Part shown: positions 29,906 through 39,356 of the stretch, piece by piece | Numbering within the stretch: the first letter of the stretch is position 1 | Layout: every line of letters starts with the position of its first letter | From: Nocardia amamiensis | GTDB lineage: Bacteria > Actinomycetota > Actinomycetes > Mycobacteriales > Mycobacteriaceae | Direction of reading: 5' to 3' | DNA: 64,000 bases | Assembly (NCBI RefSeq): GCF_015477605.1 | Contig: NZ_JADLQX010000004.1 | Span: 186,001-250,000 of the forward strand | Notes under the pieces: model-generated | What the model was told of the DNA's origin: nothing | Database searches by the model: none | Seen by the model: only the letters and a program-made list of their open reading frames with translations | Program-made: the position numbers and the translations under genes

Positions 29906-31261
29906 TCAGAGGTCTCGGGTATTCCGGACGATTCGGCGGAGTTTCGCTACGCGTGGCCCGATCTCGCGTTCATGGCCGTGGTCGGTCGGCTGGTAGTAGT
30001 CGACGCCGACCAGTTCGTCGGGCGGGTACTGCTGGGGCAGCACGCCGTCCTCGTCGTCGTGCGGGTATCGGTAGCCCTGCGCGTTGCCCAGTGCGGCCGC
30101 GCCCGGGTAGTGGCCATCGCGCAGGTGTGGCGGGACCGTGCCCGCCTTCCCCGCCGCGACATCGGCCATGGCGGCGCCGATCGCGGCGACGACGGCACCG
30201 GACTTCGGCGCGGTCGCCAGGTGGATCGTCGCCTGAGCCAGCGCGAGCCGGCCCTCGGGCAGCCCGACCATCTGCACCACCTGCGCGGCGGCGGTGGCCG
30301 TCTGCAGCGCCATCGGATCGGCCATGCCGATGTCCTCGCTGGCGTGGATCATCAGCCTGCGCGCGATGAAGCGCGGGTCCTCGCCCGCGCTCAGCATCCT
30401 GGCGAGGTAGTGCAGCGCGGCATCGACATCCGAGCCGCGGATGGACTTGATGAACGCGCTGATCACGTCGTAATGCTGGTCGCCGGCCCGGTCGTAGCGC
30501 ACCGCGGCCTTGTCCACGCTGGCCTCGACCAGGTCCACGTCGACGGTGCCGTCGAGCGAGGATTCGGCGGAGGCTTCCAGCGCGGTCAGCGCCCGCCGGG
30601 CATCGCCGCCCGCGACCCGGACGATGTGGTCGAGGGCGGCGTCGGTGACGCTGTACCCGCCGTCGAGCCCGCGCGGGTCGGCGATCGCGCGGGTGAGCAC
30701 CACGCGGATATCGGCTTCGGTGAGCGAGCGCAGCTGCAGCACCAACGAGCGGGACAGCAGCGGCGACACCACCGAGAACGCCGGATTCTCCGTGGTCGCG
30801 CCGACCAGCAGGACGATCCGGTTCTCCACCGCGGCGAGCAGTGCGTCCTGCTGGGTCTTGGAGAAACGGTGCACCTCATCGATGAACAGCACGGTCTGCT
30901 CGCCCGCAGACAACCTGCGACGCGCCATATCGATGACCGCGCGCACCTCCTTGACGCCGGCCGAGAGTGCCGACAGCGCCTCGAAACGACGGCCGGTCGC
31001 CTGAGAAATGAGCGCGGCGAGGGTGGTTTTCCCGGTGCCGGGCGGGCCGTACAGCAGCACCGACGCCGCGCCGGAGCCCTCGATCAGCCTGCGCAGCGGA
31101 GAGCCGGGACCGAGCAGATGCTGCTGCCCGACCACTTCCTCCAGCGTGGCGGGACGCATGCGGACCGCCAGCGGCGCACCCGCGTCCCTGCGCACCACCG
31201 TGTCGATCGAGCGCTCCGGAGGCGCCGCGCCCCCGGGCACATCGAACAAGCCATCGCTCAC
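29906..31261 (-). CDS. rarA: Replication-associated recombination protein A (RarA/MgsA)
   Basis: AAA+ clamp-loader-like ATPase that acts at stalled replication forks. In 451 residues: [21 protein letters not shown], Walker [14 protein letters not shown] (near 70), Walker [20 protein letters not shown], sensor [19 protein letters not shown], and the tetramerisation C-terminus with [19 protein letters not shown]. The GTG start lies in a GTGAGCG that is also the end of a MIRU-like element (31258-31341), so the repeat's mini-ORF stop overlaps the start. Counterpart of Rv2559c. Confidence 0.95.
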   Translation of the reverse strand: MSDGLFDVPGGAAPPERSIDTVVRRDAGAPLAVRMRPATLEEVVGQQHLLGPGSPLRRLIEGSGAASVLLYGPPGTGKTTLAALISQATGRRFEALSALSAGVKEVRAVIDMARRRLSAGEQTVLFIDEVHRFSKTQQDALLAAVENRIVLLVGATTENPAFSVVSPLLSRSLVLQLRSLTEADIRVVLTRAIADPRGLDGGYSVTDAALDHIVRVAGGDARRALTALEASAESSLDGTVDVDLVEASVDKAAVRYDRAGDQHYDVISAFIKSIRGSDVDAALHYLARMLSAGEDPRFIARRLMIHASEDIGMADPMALQTATAAAQVVQMVGLPEGRLALAQATIHLATAPKSGAVVAAIGAAMADVAAGKAGTVPPHLRDGHYPGAAALGNAQGYRYPHDDEDGVLPQQYPPDELVGVDYYQPTDHGHEREIGPRVAKLRRIVRNTRDL

Positions 31262-31341
31262 GACCGCGCCTCGCTGGCGCTCGGCTCCGTCGTGCGCGAA
31301 TGCGCACCGTTTCCTCGGTTCACTCGCTGCCGCTCGCTCAC
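31258..31341 (-). repeat. 84-bp MIRU-like element at the rarA start codon
   Basis: Bounded by GTGAGCG at both ends on the minus strand. It encodes a 27-residue [13 protein letters not shown]...[13 protein letters not shown], whose TGA overlaps the rarA GTG (GTGA). It has the same length and near-identical sequence as the element at 62938-63021. Here no co-directional gene lies directly upstream, so the mini-ORF could serve as an upstream ORF that controls rarA translation. Confidence 0.75.
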
Positions 31342-31481
31342 GAGACTTACGTTACCGAGCCACACCGACAGCACCGCATGCCCTTCCTGGGCAGCATGGC
31401 GGCTCGAGCAGCCGTGCGGGTCCGGCCCCTCCCGCCGGGCCGAGTTGCGTCTCGCCGGTCCTTCGGATGTGATCAACACCC

Positions 31482-33137
31482 GTGACCGAAAACGTGCACG
31501 TTTCAAATCCCGCGTCCCTCCGGGGTTTCGCTCGCCGAACCCTCCTGCGAGGTGGTGCCGCGGCAGCCACCGCCACGGCGGTGTTCGGCGCCGGACGCGC
31601 GGGCGCGGAGACACCGGTGTTCCGGCACGGCGTGGCCTCGGGCGATCCGCTCCCCGACGGCATGATCATCTGGACCCGCGTCACCGTCTCCGACGCCGCG
31701 ACGCCCGGCTCCGGCCTCGGCGCCCCGGCGAACGTGCGCTGGGAGATCGCCGCGGACGAGGGGTTCGCTTCGGTCACCGCCTCCGGCACCGTGACGGCGA
31801 CCGCGGACTCCGATCACACCGTCAAGATCGACGTCTCGGGTCTCGCGCCGGGGGCCGAGTACTTCTACCGCTTCAGCGCGCTCGGCGATACCTCGCCGGT
31901 CGGCCGCACGAAGACCGCGCCCGCCGCCGCGGATTCCCCCGAGCGCCTCCGGTTCGGTGTGGTCTCGTGCTCGAACTGGGAAGCCGGATACTTCGGCGCC
32001 TACCGTCATCTGGCCGCGCGTTCCGACTTGGACGCGATCGTGCACCTGGGCGACTACATCTACGAGTACGGCCACGGCAAGTACGGCGGCCGCAACGGCG
32101 CGGTGCGACCGCACGAACCGGCCGACGAAATCGTCAGATTGGCCGATTACCGCATCCGTCATGCGCAGTACAAGACCGATCCCGATCTGCTCGACCTGCA
32201 CGCGGCACTGCCGTTCGTCTGCACCTGGGACGACCACGAGTCGGCGGACAACTCCTGGTCCGGCGGCGCGAACAACCACAACCCCGGGACCGAGGGCAGC
32301 TGGGCGGACCGGCGAGCCGCGTCGGTGCAGGCCTACCTGGAATGGATGCCGGTCCGCGCCGCCGGTTCCGGTGCGCAGGTGCGGATGTACCGCAGGCTGC
32401 GCTTCGGCACCCTGGCCGAACTCGCGATGCTGGATTTGCGCAGCTATCGCGACCAGGAGGCGAAGCCGGGAGCGAGCTGGCGGGAAGCCGACAACCCGGC
32501 GCGCACACTCACCGGCAAAGCGCAGATGGAGTGGCTGACCGCGGGCCTGGCCTCGGCGCCGGTGCGGTGGAAGCTGGTCGGGAACTCGGTGATGATCGCC
32601 CCACTGGTCTTCCCGCCGCTGGAACCGGCCACCACGGCGGCGATCACCAGCACTATGGGGATCCCGCAGTCCGGACTGTCACCGAACGGCGACCAGTGGG
32701 ACGGCTACACCGCTGATCGCGCCCGCCTGTTCGGGGCGATCGTGGAGCAGCAGATCTCCGACGTGGTATTCCTCACCGGCGACATCCATTCCTCGTGGGC
32801 GGCGGACCTGCCCGTCGACGCGGCGAACTATCCGGGTGGCGCCACGGCGGGCGCCGAGTTCGTCGTGCCGTCGGTGACCTCGACCAGCATCGGCGACATG
32901 GTGCGGGCGAACACCGCGCCGGTCGCCGAATCGATCAAGTCGGTCAACCACCATCTGCGCTATGCCGAACTGGATTCGCACGGCTACGGCGTGCTGGAGG
33001 TCACCGCGGACCACGCGCAGATGGACTGGTACTACCTGCTGAACGTGGCCGACCCGAATTCCGCTGTGCGCCATGGCGCATCGTTCGCCGTCCGCTCCGG
33101 CGGCCGGATCGAGCCGCGGCAGATCCCGCTCATCTGA
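31482..33137 (+). CDS. PhoD-type alkaline phosphatase/phosphodiesterase (Tat-exported)
   Basis: Extracellular phosphomonoesterase or phosphodiesterase using Fe/Ca. The 551 residues begin with a Tat signal (RGFARRTLLRGGAAAATATAVFGAGRAGAET), followed by a PhoD N-terminal Ig-like domain (FRHGVASGDPLPDGMIIWTRV) and a metallophosphatase core: GVVSCSNWEAGYFGAYRHL, HLGDYIYEYG, TWDDHESADNSW and FLTGDIHSSWA. GTG 31482 keeps a short n-region before the twin Arg. The gene is monocistronic and no clear Pho box was found. The Tat signal implies folding with cofactor before export. Confidence 0.94.
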   Translation: MTENVHVSNPASLRGFARRTLLRGGAAAATATAVFGAGRAGAETPVFRHGVASGDPLPDGMIIWTRVTVSDAATPGSGLGAPANVRWEIAADEGFASVTASGTVTATADSDHTVKIDVSGLAPGAEYFYRFSALGDTSPVGRTKTAPAAADSPERLRFGVVSCSNWEAGYFGAYRHLAARSDLDAIVHLGDYIYEYGHGKYGGRNGAVRPHEPADEIVRLADYRIRHAQYKTDPDLLDLHAALPFVCTWDDHESADNSWSGGANNHNPGTEGSWADRRAASVQAYLEWMPVRAAGSGAQVRMYRRLRFGTLAELAMLDLRSYRDQEAKPGASWREADNPARTLTGKAQMEWLTAGLASAPVRWKLVGNSVMIAPLVFPPLEPATTAAITSTMGIPQSGLSPNGDQWDGYTADRARLFGAIVEQQISDVVFLTGDIHSSWAADLPVDAANYPGGATAGAEFVVPSVTSTSIGDMVRANTAPVAESIKSVNHHLRYAELDSHGYGVLEVTADHAQMDWYYLLNVADPNSAVRHGASFAVRSGGRIEPRQIPLI

Positions 33138-33204
33138 CGGGCAGCCCGCGCCTCGACGACCGCGGGCCTCGCCATTGCGGCGAGTGCCGCACGGCTCCGG
33201 AGAC

Positions 33205-34374
33205 CTACTCCGACCAGCGCTCTTCCAGCCTCGCGGAGACGTCCTCGGCAAAGTCGCCGACGATGTCGTCGCCCGTGCACCTGGCGTCCTCGGCGAGCGC
33301 GGCCCAGCGGTTGATCAGGGCCGCCGAGCGCGGCACCGACAGCCCGTGCTCCCTGGCCGCCGCGATGCGCGCGTGATCGGCGGGCAGGAACCAGTAGGTG
33401 GACAGCCATACCCAGATCAGCCGGGCTTCGAGGATGCGCTCGGCGAGCAGGTCGTCGTCGGCCAGCGCGGGCCACACGCCCACCACCTCGGCGCGCCATG
33501 CCTCCACCATCTGCCTGGCGCGCTCGCGGGAGAGTTCGACATCACACAGGCAGCCGGGGAAGGACACCAGCGCGTAGGCGACGACCAGGGTGGCGTCGCG
33601 GAACCCGCCCCACTCGTAGTCGAGGAAGCGAGCGCCCTCCTCGTTCAAGATCACGTTGTCCGGGCACAGGTCCGACGGGCTGAACGCGCGGAAGCGCCCC
33701 GCGGAGTACAGGCGATTGCCGCGCACGATCCGCTCGGCGATCTCCCCGGGCACCTCGATGCCCAGTTCGCGCTGCAGCATGCCGGGCACCTCGGCGATCG
33801 CCGTCTCGGCCTGCTGCGCGATGCCGTCCACCCGGTGCACCACCTCGACCCGGCGCAGCAGGGCGACGAAGTCCGCCTCGCGGCCGACCGTGGCGGCGTG
33901 CATCCGGCCCAGAGCCTGCGCGAACGCCATCAAGGCGTTGCGGGCGGCCGGCTCGGCTCCGGACTGCAGCACGGCGGTGAGCAGGGAGTTCTCACCCAGG
34001 TCGCTGAGGATCAGCAACCGGTCGGGAAGACTGTGGGCGACCAGGTACGCCCCTGGGCGCTGTTCCCGGCTCAGCGCGGTGGTGAACTGATACGACACGG
34101 CCTCGCGGAGAAACGCGGAGTCGATGCTGGCGACGCCGGGCGCCAAGCCGCCGGTACGGCGCTCCTGAGCGGACCCGCGGACCTGCTTGACGATCAGGGT
34201 TCGCGGCAACGAGAAGGCGTTCTCCGCTACCCGCACACGTAGGACTGTCGTTCTACCACTACCGCTGAGTTCGATCGGATCGCTCAGCTTTACCGGAGCA
34301 CCCATTCGCTTTGTGAGCAACTGTTGCGCTGCGGACACGACTTCGGCGGCGCGTTCGGCCAATAGTGCGGTCAT
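33205..34374 (-). CDS. APH/choline-kinase-like phosphotransferase
   Basis: A 389-residue protein of the protein-kinase-like fold. The catalytic-loop motif is FSPSDLCPDNVILNEEG, where the canonical HxDxxxxN histidine is replaced by Ser but the Asp and Asn remain; LDYEWGGFRD supplies the metal-binding Asp. The N-terminal lobe has TLIVKQVRG with the nucleotide-binding Lys and an acidic helix (FLREAVSYQF). Related proteins phosphorylate small molecules, including antibiotics and sugars; the substrate is unknown here. It is convergent with phoD. Confidence 0.75.
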   Translation of the reverse strand: MTALLAERAAEVVSAAQQLLTKRMGAPVKLSDPIELSGSGRTTVLRVRVAENAFSLPRTLIVKQVRGSAQERRTGGLAPGVASIDSAFLREAVSYQFTTALSREQRPGAYLVAHSLPDRLLILSDLGENSLLTAVLQSGAEPAARNALMAFAQALGRMHAATVGREADFVALLRRVEVVHRVDGIAQQAETAIAEVPGMLQRELGIEVPGEIAERIVRGNRLYSAGRFRAFSPSDLCPDNVILNEEGARFLDYEWGGFRDATLVVAYALVSFPGCLCDVELSRERARQMVEAWRAEVVGVWPALADDDLLAERILEARLIWVWLSTYWFLPADHARIAAAREHGLSVPRSAALINRWAALAEDARCTGDDIVGDFAEDVSARLEERWSE

Positions 34375-34480
34375 CGCCTCTCAAAGTACTCGCATCGGGT
34401 CACTTCTAGCGAGCGGTTACACAACCTTTCCGCGTCGCTCGGCGTGTCTTCGGCAAGGTCGGAGGGCGAAGGCCGGTCGC

Positions 34481-34509
34481 TTGACACCCGTACACCCGTC
34501 GGGTTTTCT
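34481..34509 (+). promoter_or_regulatory. Candidate sigma-A-like promoter of the Pro/Gly-rich membrane protein
   Basis: A perfect -35 TTGACA (34481-34486) is separated by 17 bases from TTTTCT (34504-34509), a fair -10. The predicted start is near 34516 with a leader of about 50 bases before ATG 34565. Confidence 0.5.
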
Positions 34510-34564
34510 CATCGTCAACTGCCCTGCGCCACATCGCAAACCAGTTGAGTGGAAAGGTCTGCCC

Positions 34565-35533
34565 ATGGCCGAAACCCCGCCTCCCGCACCGAAATCAGCT
34601 GGCGGCGCACCCTACCCCCCGGACGACGACCAGCGCTTGGCGGCGCGGCCAGGGCAGCATGAGAGCGCCGACCCCCAGGCACAAGGACCAGGCACCGGCC
34701 ACGCCCGCCACGAGATGGCGGGCTCGGCCGGATATCCGCAGTTCGAGGGCCCCGGCGCCGCACAATACGGCACCGAACCGCTGGAACCGCCGCCGCCGGT
34801 GGGCGCGCCGCACCCCAGCTACGGCCCACAGGGCACCGGGCCGGGCTGGACGCCCGGAGCCGCGGCAGCGCAGCAACCGGTCTACGGCTACCAGCAGGTT
34901 CCCTCTACTCCCGGCACCCTCGACGTCGGCCGGGCGCTCAGCTATGGCTGGGCGAAGTTCCGGGCCAACCCGGGACCGTGGGTCGGGGTGACCGCGGTGG
35001 GCGTGGTCGTCTATCTGGGGTTCCTGCTCGTCGTGCAACTCACCGACCCGACGACGATGCTTCCGCTGCTGCTCATCTTCTTGGCGGTCATGGCCGCGGT
35101 GTGGTTGCTGCAATCGGCCATGGTGCGCGGCGCGCTGTACGAAGCCGACGGCACCCCGCCTCCATTCGGCGCGTACTTCCGTTTCGTGAACGCGGGCAAT
35201 GTATTGCTCACCGCGCTGCTGGCGTTCCTGCTGACCTTTGTCGGCTCCGCGATCTGCCTGATCCCCGGCCTGATCGCCGGCTGGCTGTGCATGTTCTCGC
35301 TGCACTTCGTCGTCGATCAGGATCAGGGTCCGTTCGAGGCGCTGAAGTCCAGCTTCAGCCTGGTCGTCGCCAATGCCTGGCAGGTCCTGCTACTCGCGCT
35401 GGCGGTGCTCGTGGTGACCTTCCTCGGCCTGCTGCTGTGTGGTCTCGGCCTGCTGATCGCCGGACCGGTCGCCACCATCGCCGTGACCTACGCCTACCGC
35501 ACGCTCACCGGCGGCACGGTCGCCGCGCTGTGA
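34565..35533 (+). CDS. Pro/Gly-rich multi-spanning membrane protein (Rv2560-like)
   Basis: A 322-residue protein. The first 120 residues are a disordered, Pro/Gly/Gln-rich cytoplasmic region (ETPPPAPKSAGGAPYPPDDD, YGYQQVPSTPG). From LDVGRALSYGWAKFRANPGPWVG on, it has about five membrane segments typical of the DUF975-like or glycerophosphoryl-diesterase membrane-domain family. It matches Rv2560, the proline- and glycine-rich membrane protein next to Rv2559c in M. tuberculosis. Function unknown. ATG 34565 has GGAAAGG upstream. Confidence 0.82.
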   Translation: MAETPPPAPKSAGGAPYPPDDDQRLAARPGQHESADPQAQGPGTGHARHEMAGSAGYPQFEGPGAAQYGTEPLEPPPPVGAPHPSYGPQGTGPGWTPGAAAAQQPVYGYQQVPSTPGTLDVGRALSYGWAKFRANPGPWVGVTAVGVVVYLGFLLVVQLTDPTTMLPLLLIFLAVMAAVWLLQSAMVRGALYEADGTPPPFGAYFRFVNAGNVLLTALLAFLLTFVGSAICLIPGLIAGWLCMFSLHFVVDQDQGPFEALKSSFSLVVANAWQVLLLALAVLVVTFLGLLLCGLGLLIAGPVATIAVTYAYRTLTGGTVAAL

Positions 35534-35540
35534 ACCGGAC

Positions 35541-35566
35541 GCGCTCACTGTTCGACCGGTGAGCGC
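35541..35566. terminator. Hairpin terminator between convergent genes
   Basis: GCGCTCAC (35541-35548) and GTGAGCGC (35559-35566) form a perfect 8-bp stem with a 10-base loop, located between the ends of the membrane-protein gene and aspS. No strong U-tract follows. Confidence 0.5.
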
Positions 35567-35616
35567 ATCCCTTCCAGCCCCCAATGTCACTGTGACAAAA
35601 GGCGAATCCGCTTCCC

Positions 35617-37389
35617 TTAGTCCTTCTGCTGGCCCGGCTTGACGTCGAGGCCCGCTTCCTTGCGCTGCAGCTCGGTGATCGGCGCGGGCGCGTCGGTCAA
35701 CGGGTCGACGCCGCCGCCGGTCTTCGGGAACGCGATGACGTCGCGGATCGAGTCCTCCCCTGCCAGCAGCGCGGTGACCCGGTCCCAGCCGAACGCGATG
35801 CCGCCGTGCGGCGGCGCTCCGAAGGCGAAGGCGTCCAGCAGGAAGCCGAACTTCTCCTGCGCCTCCTCGTGGCTGATGCCCATCACCTTGAAAACACGTT
35901 CCTGCACGTCACGTCGGTGGATACGGATCGAGCCGCCACCGATTTCGTTGCCGTTGCAGACGATGTCGTAGGCATAGGCGAGCGCGGAGTCCGGCTCGAC
36001 GTCGAAGGTGTCCAACGACTCCGGCTTCGGCGAGGTGAACGCGTGGTGCACCGCGGTCCACGCGGAATGACCCACGGCCACATCGCCGCTCGCGGTCGCC
36101 TCGGCGGTCGGCTCGAACAGCGGCGCGTCCACGATCCACACGAACGACCAGGCGTCCTCGTCGATCAGCCCGACCTTGCGGGCGATCTCGACACGCGCCG
36201 CGCCGAGCAGCGCACGCTGCGCCTTGACGGCGCCGGCCGCGAAGAACACACAGTCGCCCGGCACCGCGCCGACGTGCTTGGCCAGGCCATCACGTTCGGC
36301 GTCGCTGAGGTTCTTGGCGACCGGACCGCCCAGCGTGCCGTCTTCGTTCACCAGGACGTAGGCCAGACCCTTGGCGCCGCGCTGCTTGGCCCACTCCTGC
36401 CAGGCGTCGAGCTGGCGCCGCGGCTGGCTCGCGCCGCCGGGCATGACGACCGCGCCGACGTACGGCGCCTGGAACACCCGGAACGGCGTGTCCTTGAAGA
36501 ACTCGGTGCACTCGGTGATCTCGACACCGAAACGCAGGTCGGGCTTGTCGGTACCGAAGCGGCGCATGGCCTCGGCGTAGGTCATGTGCGGGATCGGCGT
36601 GGGGATCTCGTAGCCGACCAGCTTCCACAGCGCGACGAGGATCTCCTCGGCCAGCAGGATCACGTCCTCCTGGCGCACGAAACTCATCTCGATGTCGAGC
36701 TGGGTGAACTCCGGCTGACGGTCGGCACGGAAGTCCTCGTCACGGTAGCAGCGCGCGATCTGGTAGTACCGTTCGATGCCGCCGACCATGAGCAACTGCT
36801 TGAACAGCTGCGGGCTCTGCGGCAGCGCGTAGAAGTTCCCCGGCTGCAGACGGGCGGGCACCAGGAAATCGCGCGCGCCTTCCGGGGTGGAGCGGGTCAA
36901 CGTGGGCGTCTCGACCTCGACGAACTCGTGGCGGGCCAGCACCTCGCGGGCGGCCGCGTTGACCTTCGACCGCAACCGGATGGCGTGCGCCGGCGCCTCG
37001 CGGCGCAGGTCCAGGTAGCGATGCTTGAGGCGCGCCTCCTCGCCGGGCTGCTCGTCCAGCTGGAACGGCAGCGGGGCGCTCTCGTTCAGCACCTCGAGCT
37101 CGGTGACGTTCACCTCGATGGTGCCGGTCGGCAGCTCCGGGTTCTCGTTGCCGCTCGGCCGCGGTTCCACGGTACCGGTGACGCGCACGCAGTACTCGGC
37201 GCGCAGCCGGTGCGCCTGCTCGGCCGGTGCGCCCTCGCGGAACACCGCTTGGGCCACGCCGGACGCGTCGCGCAGATCGATGAAGATCACCCCACCGTGG
37301 TCACGCCGCCGCGCCACCCAGCCGGTGAGAGTGACGGTCAGACCGGCATGCTCGCTTCGCAGCGAACCGGCCAAGTGGGTGCGCAGCAC
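35617..37389 (-). CDS. aspS: Aspartyl-tRNA synthetase (probably Asp/Asn non-discriminating)
   Basis: Charges tRNA-Asp and, in the mycobacterial type, also tRNA-Asn. In 590 residues: an anticodon-binding OB domain ([24 protein letters not shown]), class II motif 2 around [31 protein letters not shown], a bacterial GAD insertion (about 300-420), and motif 3 [17 protein letters not shown] chose GTG 37389, with AAAGGAA upstream and family similarity beginning at LRTHLAG; the frame stays open another 490 bp. It is divergent from the zinc-peptidase gene. Confidence 0.96.
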   Translation of the reverse strand: MLRTHLAGSLRSEHAGLTVTLTGWVARRRDHGGVIFIDLRDASGVAQAVFREGAPAEQAHRLRAEYCVRVTGTVEPRPSGNENPELPTGTIEVNVTELEVLNESAPLPFQLDEQPGEEARLKHRYLDLRREAPAHAIRLRSKVNAAAREVLARHEFVEVETPTLTRSTPEGARDFLVPARLQPGNFYALPQSPQLFKQLLMVGGIERYYQIARCYRDEDFRADRQPEFTQLDIEMSFVRQEDVILLAEEILVALWKLVGYEIPTPIPHMTYAEAMRRFGTDKPDLRFGVEITECTEFFKDTPFRVFQAPYVGAVVMPGGASQPRRQLDAWQEWAKQRGAKGLAYVLVNEDGTLGGPVAKNLSDAERDGLAKHVGAVPGDCVFFAAGAVKAQRALLGAARVEIARKVGLIDEDAWSFVWIVDAPLFEPTAEATASGDVAVGHSAWTAVHHAFTSPKPESLDTFDVEPDSALAYAYDIVCNGNEIGGGSIRIHRRDVQERVFKVMGISHEEAQEKFGFLLDAFAFGAPPHGGIAFGWDRVTALLAGEDSIRDVIAFPKTGGGVDPLTDAPAPITELQRKEAGLDVKPGQQKD

Positions 37390-37714
37390 GGGATTCCTTT
37401 CGACGACTCCGGCACCGGCGCGGTGTGACCAGGTGCGGGTCCATCGTAGTGAGACATATTCGCCGAGTGGAAACCGATATCGCCACACGCGTGCCAAGCT
37501 GTATCCGACTGGGTCCACCCGGCGCTCGATACCGGCCACGCGCCACACCGACCCGCCCACCACGGGCGCGAGTCTAACGAGCGCCGTTCGCGGCCCGGCT
37601 CGCGTCCGAGTGGCCGAAGCGCATGCGAGTCTCGGCCGCTGGTACGCGGGCCTTCCCGGGGCCGCGAATACGCCGCGACGCAGTCGCGGCAAATCCGACA
37701 CAGGAGCGACGACG
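37390..37714. other. 325-bp divergent promoter region (aspS / zinc peptidase)
   Basis: No gene is supported here. For aspS, reverse-strand TACGAT (37448 to 37443) is a good -10, with a weak TTCCAC -35 at 18 bases; it would give a leader of about 50 bases. A second TAGACT lies further up (37576 to 37571). CAGGAGCG at 37701-37708 is the ribosome site of the plus-strand gene. Confidence 0.45.
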
Positions 37715-38641
37715 ATGACCTTCAACGAGGGCATGCAGATCGACCCGGATCGCGTTTCGTCCGGCGGGGGCCCGGGCATGGGCGGCAAGCTCGCGCTGGG
37801 CGGCGGTGCGGGCGGACTCATCGTGCTGGTGCTGACCCTGCTGCTGGGCGGCGATCCCGGCTCCGTCCTGGGCAACTTCACCGGCGCGCCGGATCAGAGC
37901 CAGACGCAGCCGGGCACCGCAGGCACGCCGAGCCACTGCAAGACCGGCGCCGACGCCAACAAGTACCTCGACTGCCGGGTGGCGCTCACGGCCCAGAGCC
38001 TGGACGCCGTGTGGTCGGCCGAGCTGCCGAAGCAGACCGGCAAGCGCTATGTGGAGCCGAACGTCGTGCTGTTCTCCGGCGCTGTTTCCACCGGCTGCGG
38101 CAATGCCACCAGCGAGGTGGGCCCGTTCTACTGCCCGGCCGACCGGACCGCTTACTTCGACACCAGCTTCTTCCAAGACCTGGTGGACCGTTTCGGTGCC
38201 AGTGGCGGCCCGCTCGCGCAGGAGTACGTAGTGGCGCACGAGTTCGGCCATCACATCCAGAATCAGCTGGGCGACATCGGCCGCGCGCAACGCGATCCGC
38301 GCGGCGCGCAGTCCGGTGCCGTGCGCACCGAACTGCAGGCCGACTGCTACGCGGGCATCTGGGCGCATTTCGCGGACGAACTGCCCGCGCCCGGCAGCGA
38401 CCAGCCGTTCTTACGTCCGCTGTCGGACAAGGACGTCCAGGACGCCCTGTCGGCGGCCGCGGCGGTCGGCGACGACCGCATCCAGCGCGCGGCCCAGGGG
38501 AGGGTGAATCCAGAAGCATGGACGCACGGCTCCTCCGAACAGCGGCAGAAGTGGTTCCTCACCGGCTACCGGACCGGTCAGGTCCGCGCCTGCGACACCT
38601 ATTCGGCGCCGGACCTGAACAATCCGCCCGCCTTGCGGTAA
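37715..38641 (+). CDS. Neutral zinc metallopeptidase (YpfJ family)
   Basis: A 308-residue membrane-anchored peptidase. A Gly-rich cytoplasmic stretch and one membrane helix ([17 protein letters not shown], near residues 25-45) precede an extracellular domain with the zincin motif [15 protein letters not shown] (HEFGH, near 180), the third-ligand region [14 protein letters not shown], and a Cys pair (SHCKTG, LDCRVAL). Matches the glycine-rich Rv2575-type protein near aspS. Substrate unknown. Confidence 0.88.
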   Translation: MTFNEGMQIDPDRVSSGGGPGMGGKLALGGGAGGLIVLVLTLLLGGDPGSVLGNFTGAPDQSQTQPGTAGTPSHCKTGADANKYLDCRVALTAQSLDAVWSAELPKQTGKRYVEPNVVLFSGAVSTGCGNATSEVGPFYCPADRTAYFDTSFFQDLVDRFGASGGPLAQEYVVAHEFGHHIQNQLGDIGRAQRDPRGAQSGAVRTELQADCYAGIWAHFADELPAPGSDQPFLRPLSDKDVQDALSAAAAVGDDRIQRAAQGRVNPEAWTHGSSEQRQKWFLTGYRTGQVRACDTYSAPDLNNPPALR

Positions 38642-38759
38642 AACCGGATTCGATCGACGACACAGCGCGCCGGTCCCCACCGCGGGCGGGCCTGTCATGA
38701 TCGACGGCAGTTCACCTGCGCCGCAGGCGAACCACGGAGAGCACCGGAAGATGGGATCG

Positions 38760-39296
38760 ATGCGAGGAACGAAAGCCGTTCTGCTGGTTGTGATGCTGAC
38801 CCTCGGGATGGCCTCGGGCACGGCCGCGGCCGACCCGGCCGCCGACCGGCCCAGCGCCCTACCGCCGATCGCGGCGCCACTGGCCCTGTTCACCCTGACC
38901 ACCATCCCGGACGGCTGGCAGACGCGGACCGATCTACGCCCGCAGCTGGAGATCTTCGCCGACGGCCGGGCGGTCAGCAGTCCCGACGCCGTTGCCGCCG
39001 GTCGTCGCCCGGAGACGCCGCCCAAGCGGATCGAGGGCCACATCCCACCCGATGCGCTGAAAGCCGCGGTGGCCGAGACCACCGCTCTGGCCACGGTGGA
39101 TCTCGGTGTACCGAGAGCCGTCGACCAGAGCAGCCGGATCATCGACTACATGCCGCAGCCGGCGGGGCAGGACGTGCACCTGGTCGTGTACGCGCCCGAG
39201 GCGACCGACGGGCTGGGCGCCGAGCAGCAGGCCGCGCGCAGACGCTTCGCCGACCTCTACAAAACACTGCTCGACGCGTTCGTCCCGGACAACTGA
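38760..39296 (+). CDS. Secreted protein of unknown function
   Basis: A 178-residue exported protein. Signal peptide MRGTKAVLLVVMLTLGMASGTAAA, with likely cleavage after GTAAA before DPAADRP. The mature domain contains LFTLTTIPDGWQTRTDLRPQLEIFADGRAV and a C-terminal HLVVYAPEATDGLGAEQQAARRRFADLYKTLLDAF. No recognised family and no Cys. ATG 38760 is preferred, since GGAAG sits nine bases upstream; ATG 38751 directly follows that GGAAG. It probably forms a unit with the zinc-peptidase gene 118 bp upstream. Confidence 0.65.
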   Translation: MRGTKAVLLVVMLTLGMASGTAAADPAADRPSALPPIAAPLALFTLTTIPDGWQTRTDLRPQLEIFADGRAVSSPDAVAAGRRPETPPKRIEGHIPPDALKAAVAETTALATVDLGVPRAVDQSSRIIDYMPQPAGQDVHLVVYAPEATDGLGAEQQAARRRFADLYKTLLDAFVPDN

Positions 39297-39356
39297 GGAC
39301 CGGACGGCGCCCGGCCCGAACGGACCACTGCCGCCCGGGCCGAGCTCGAATCCCGG

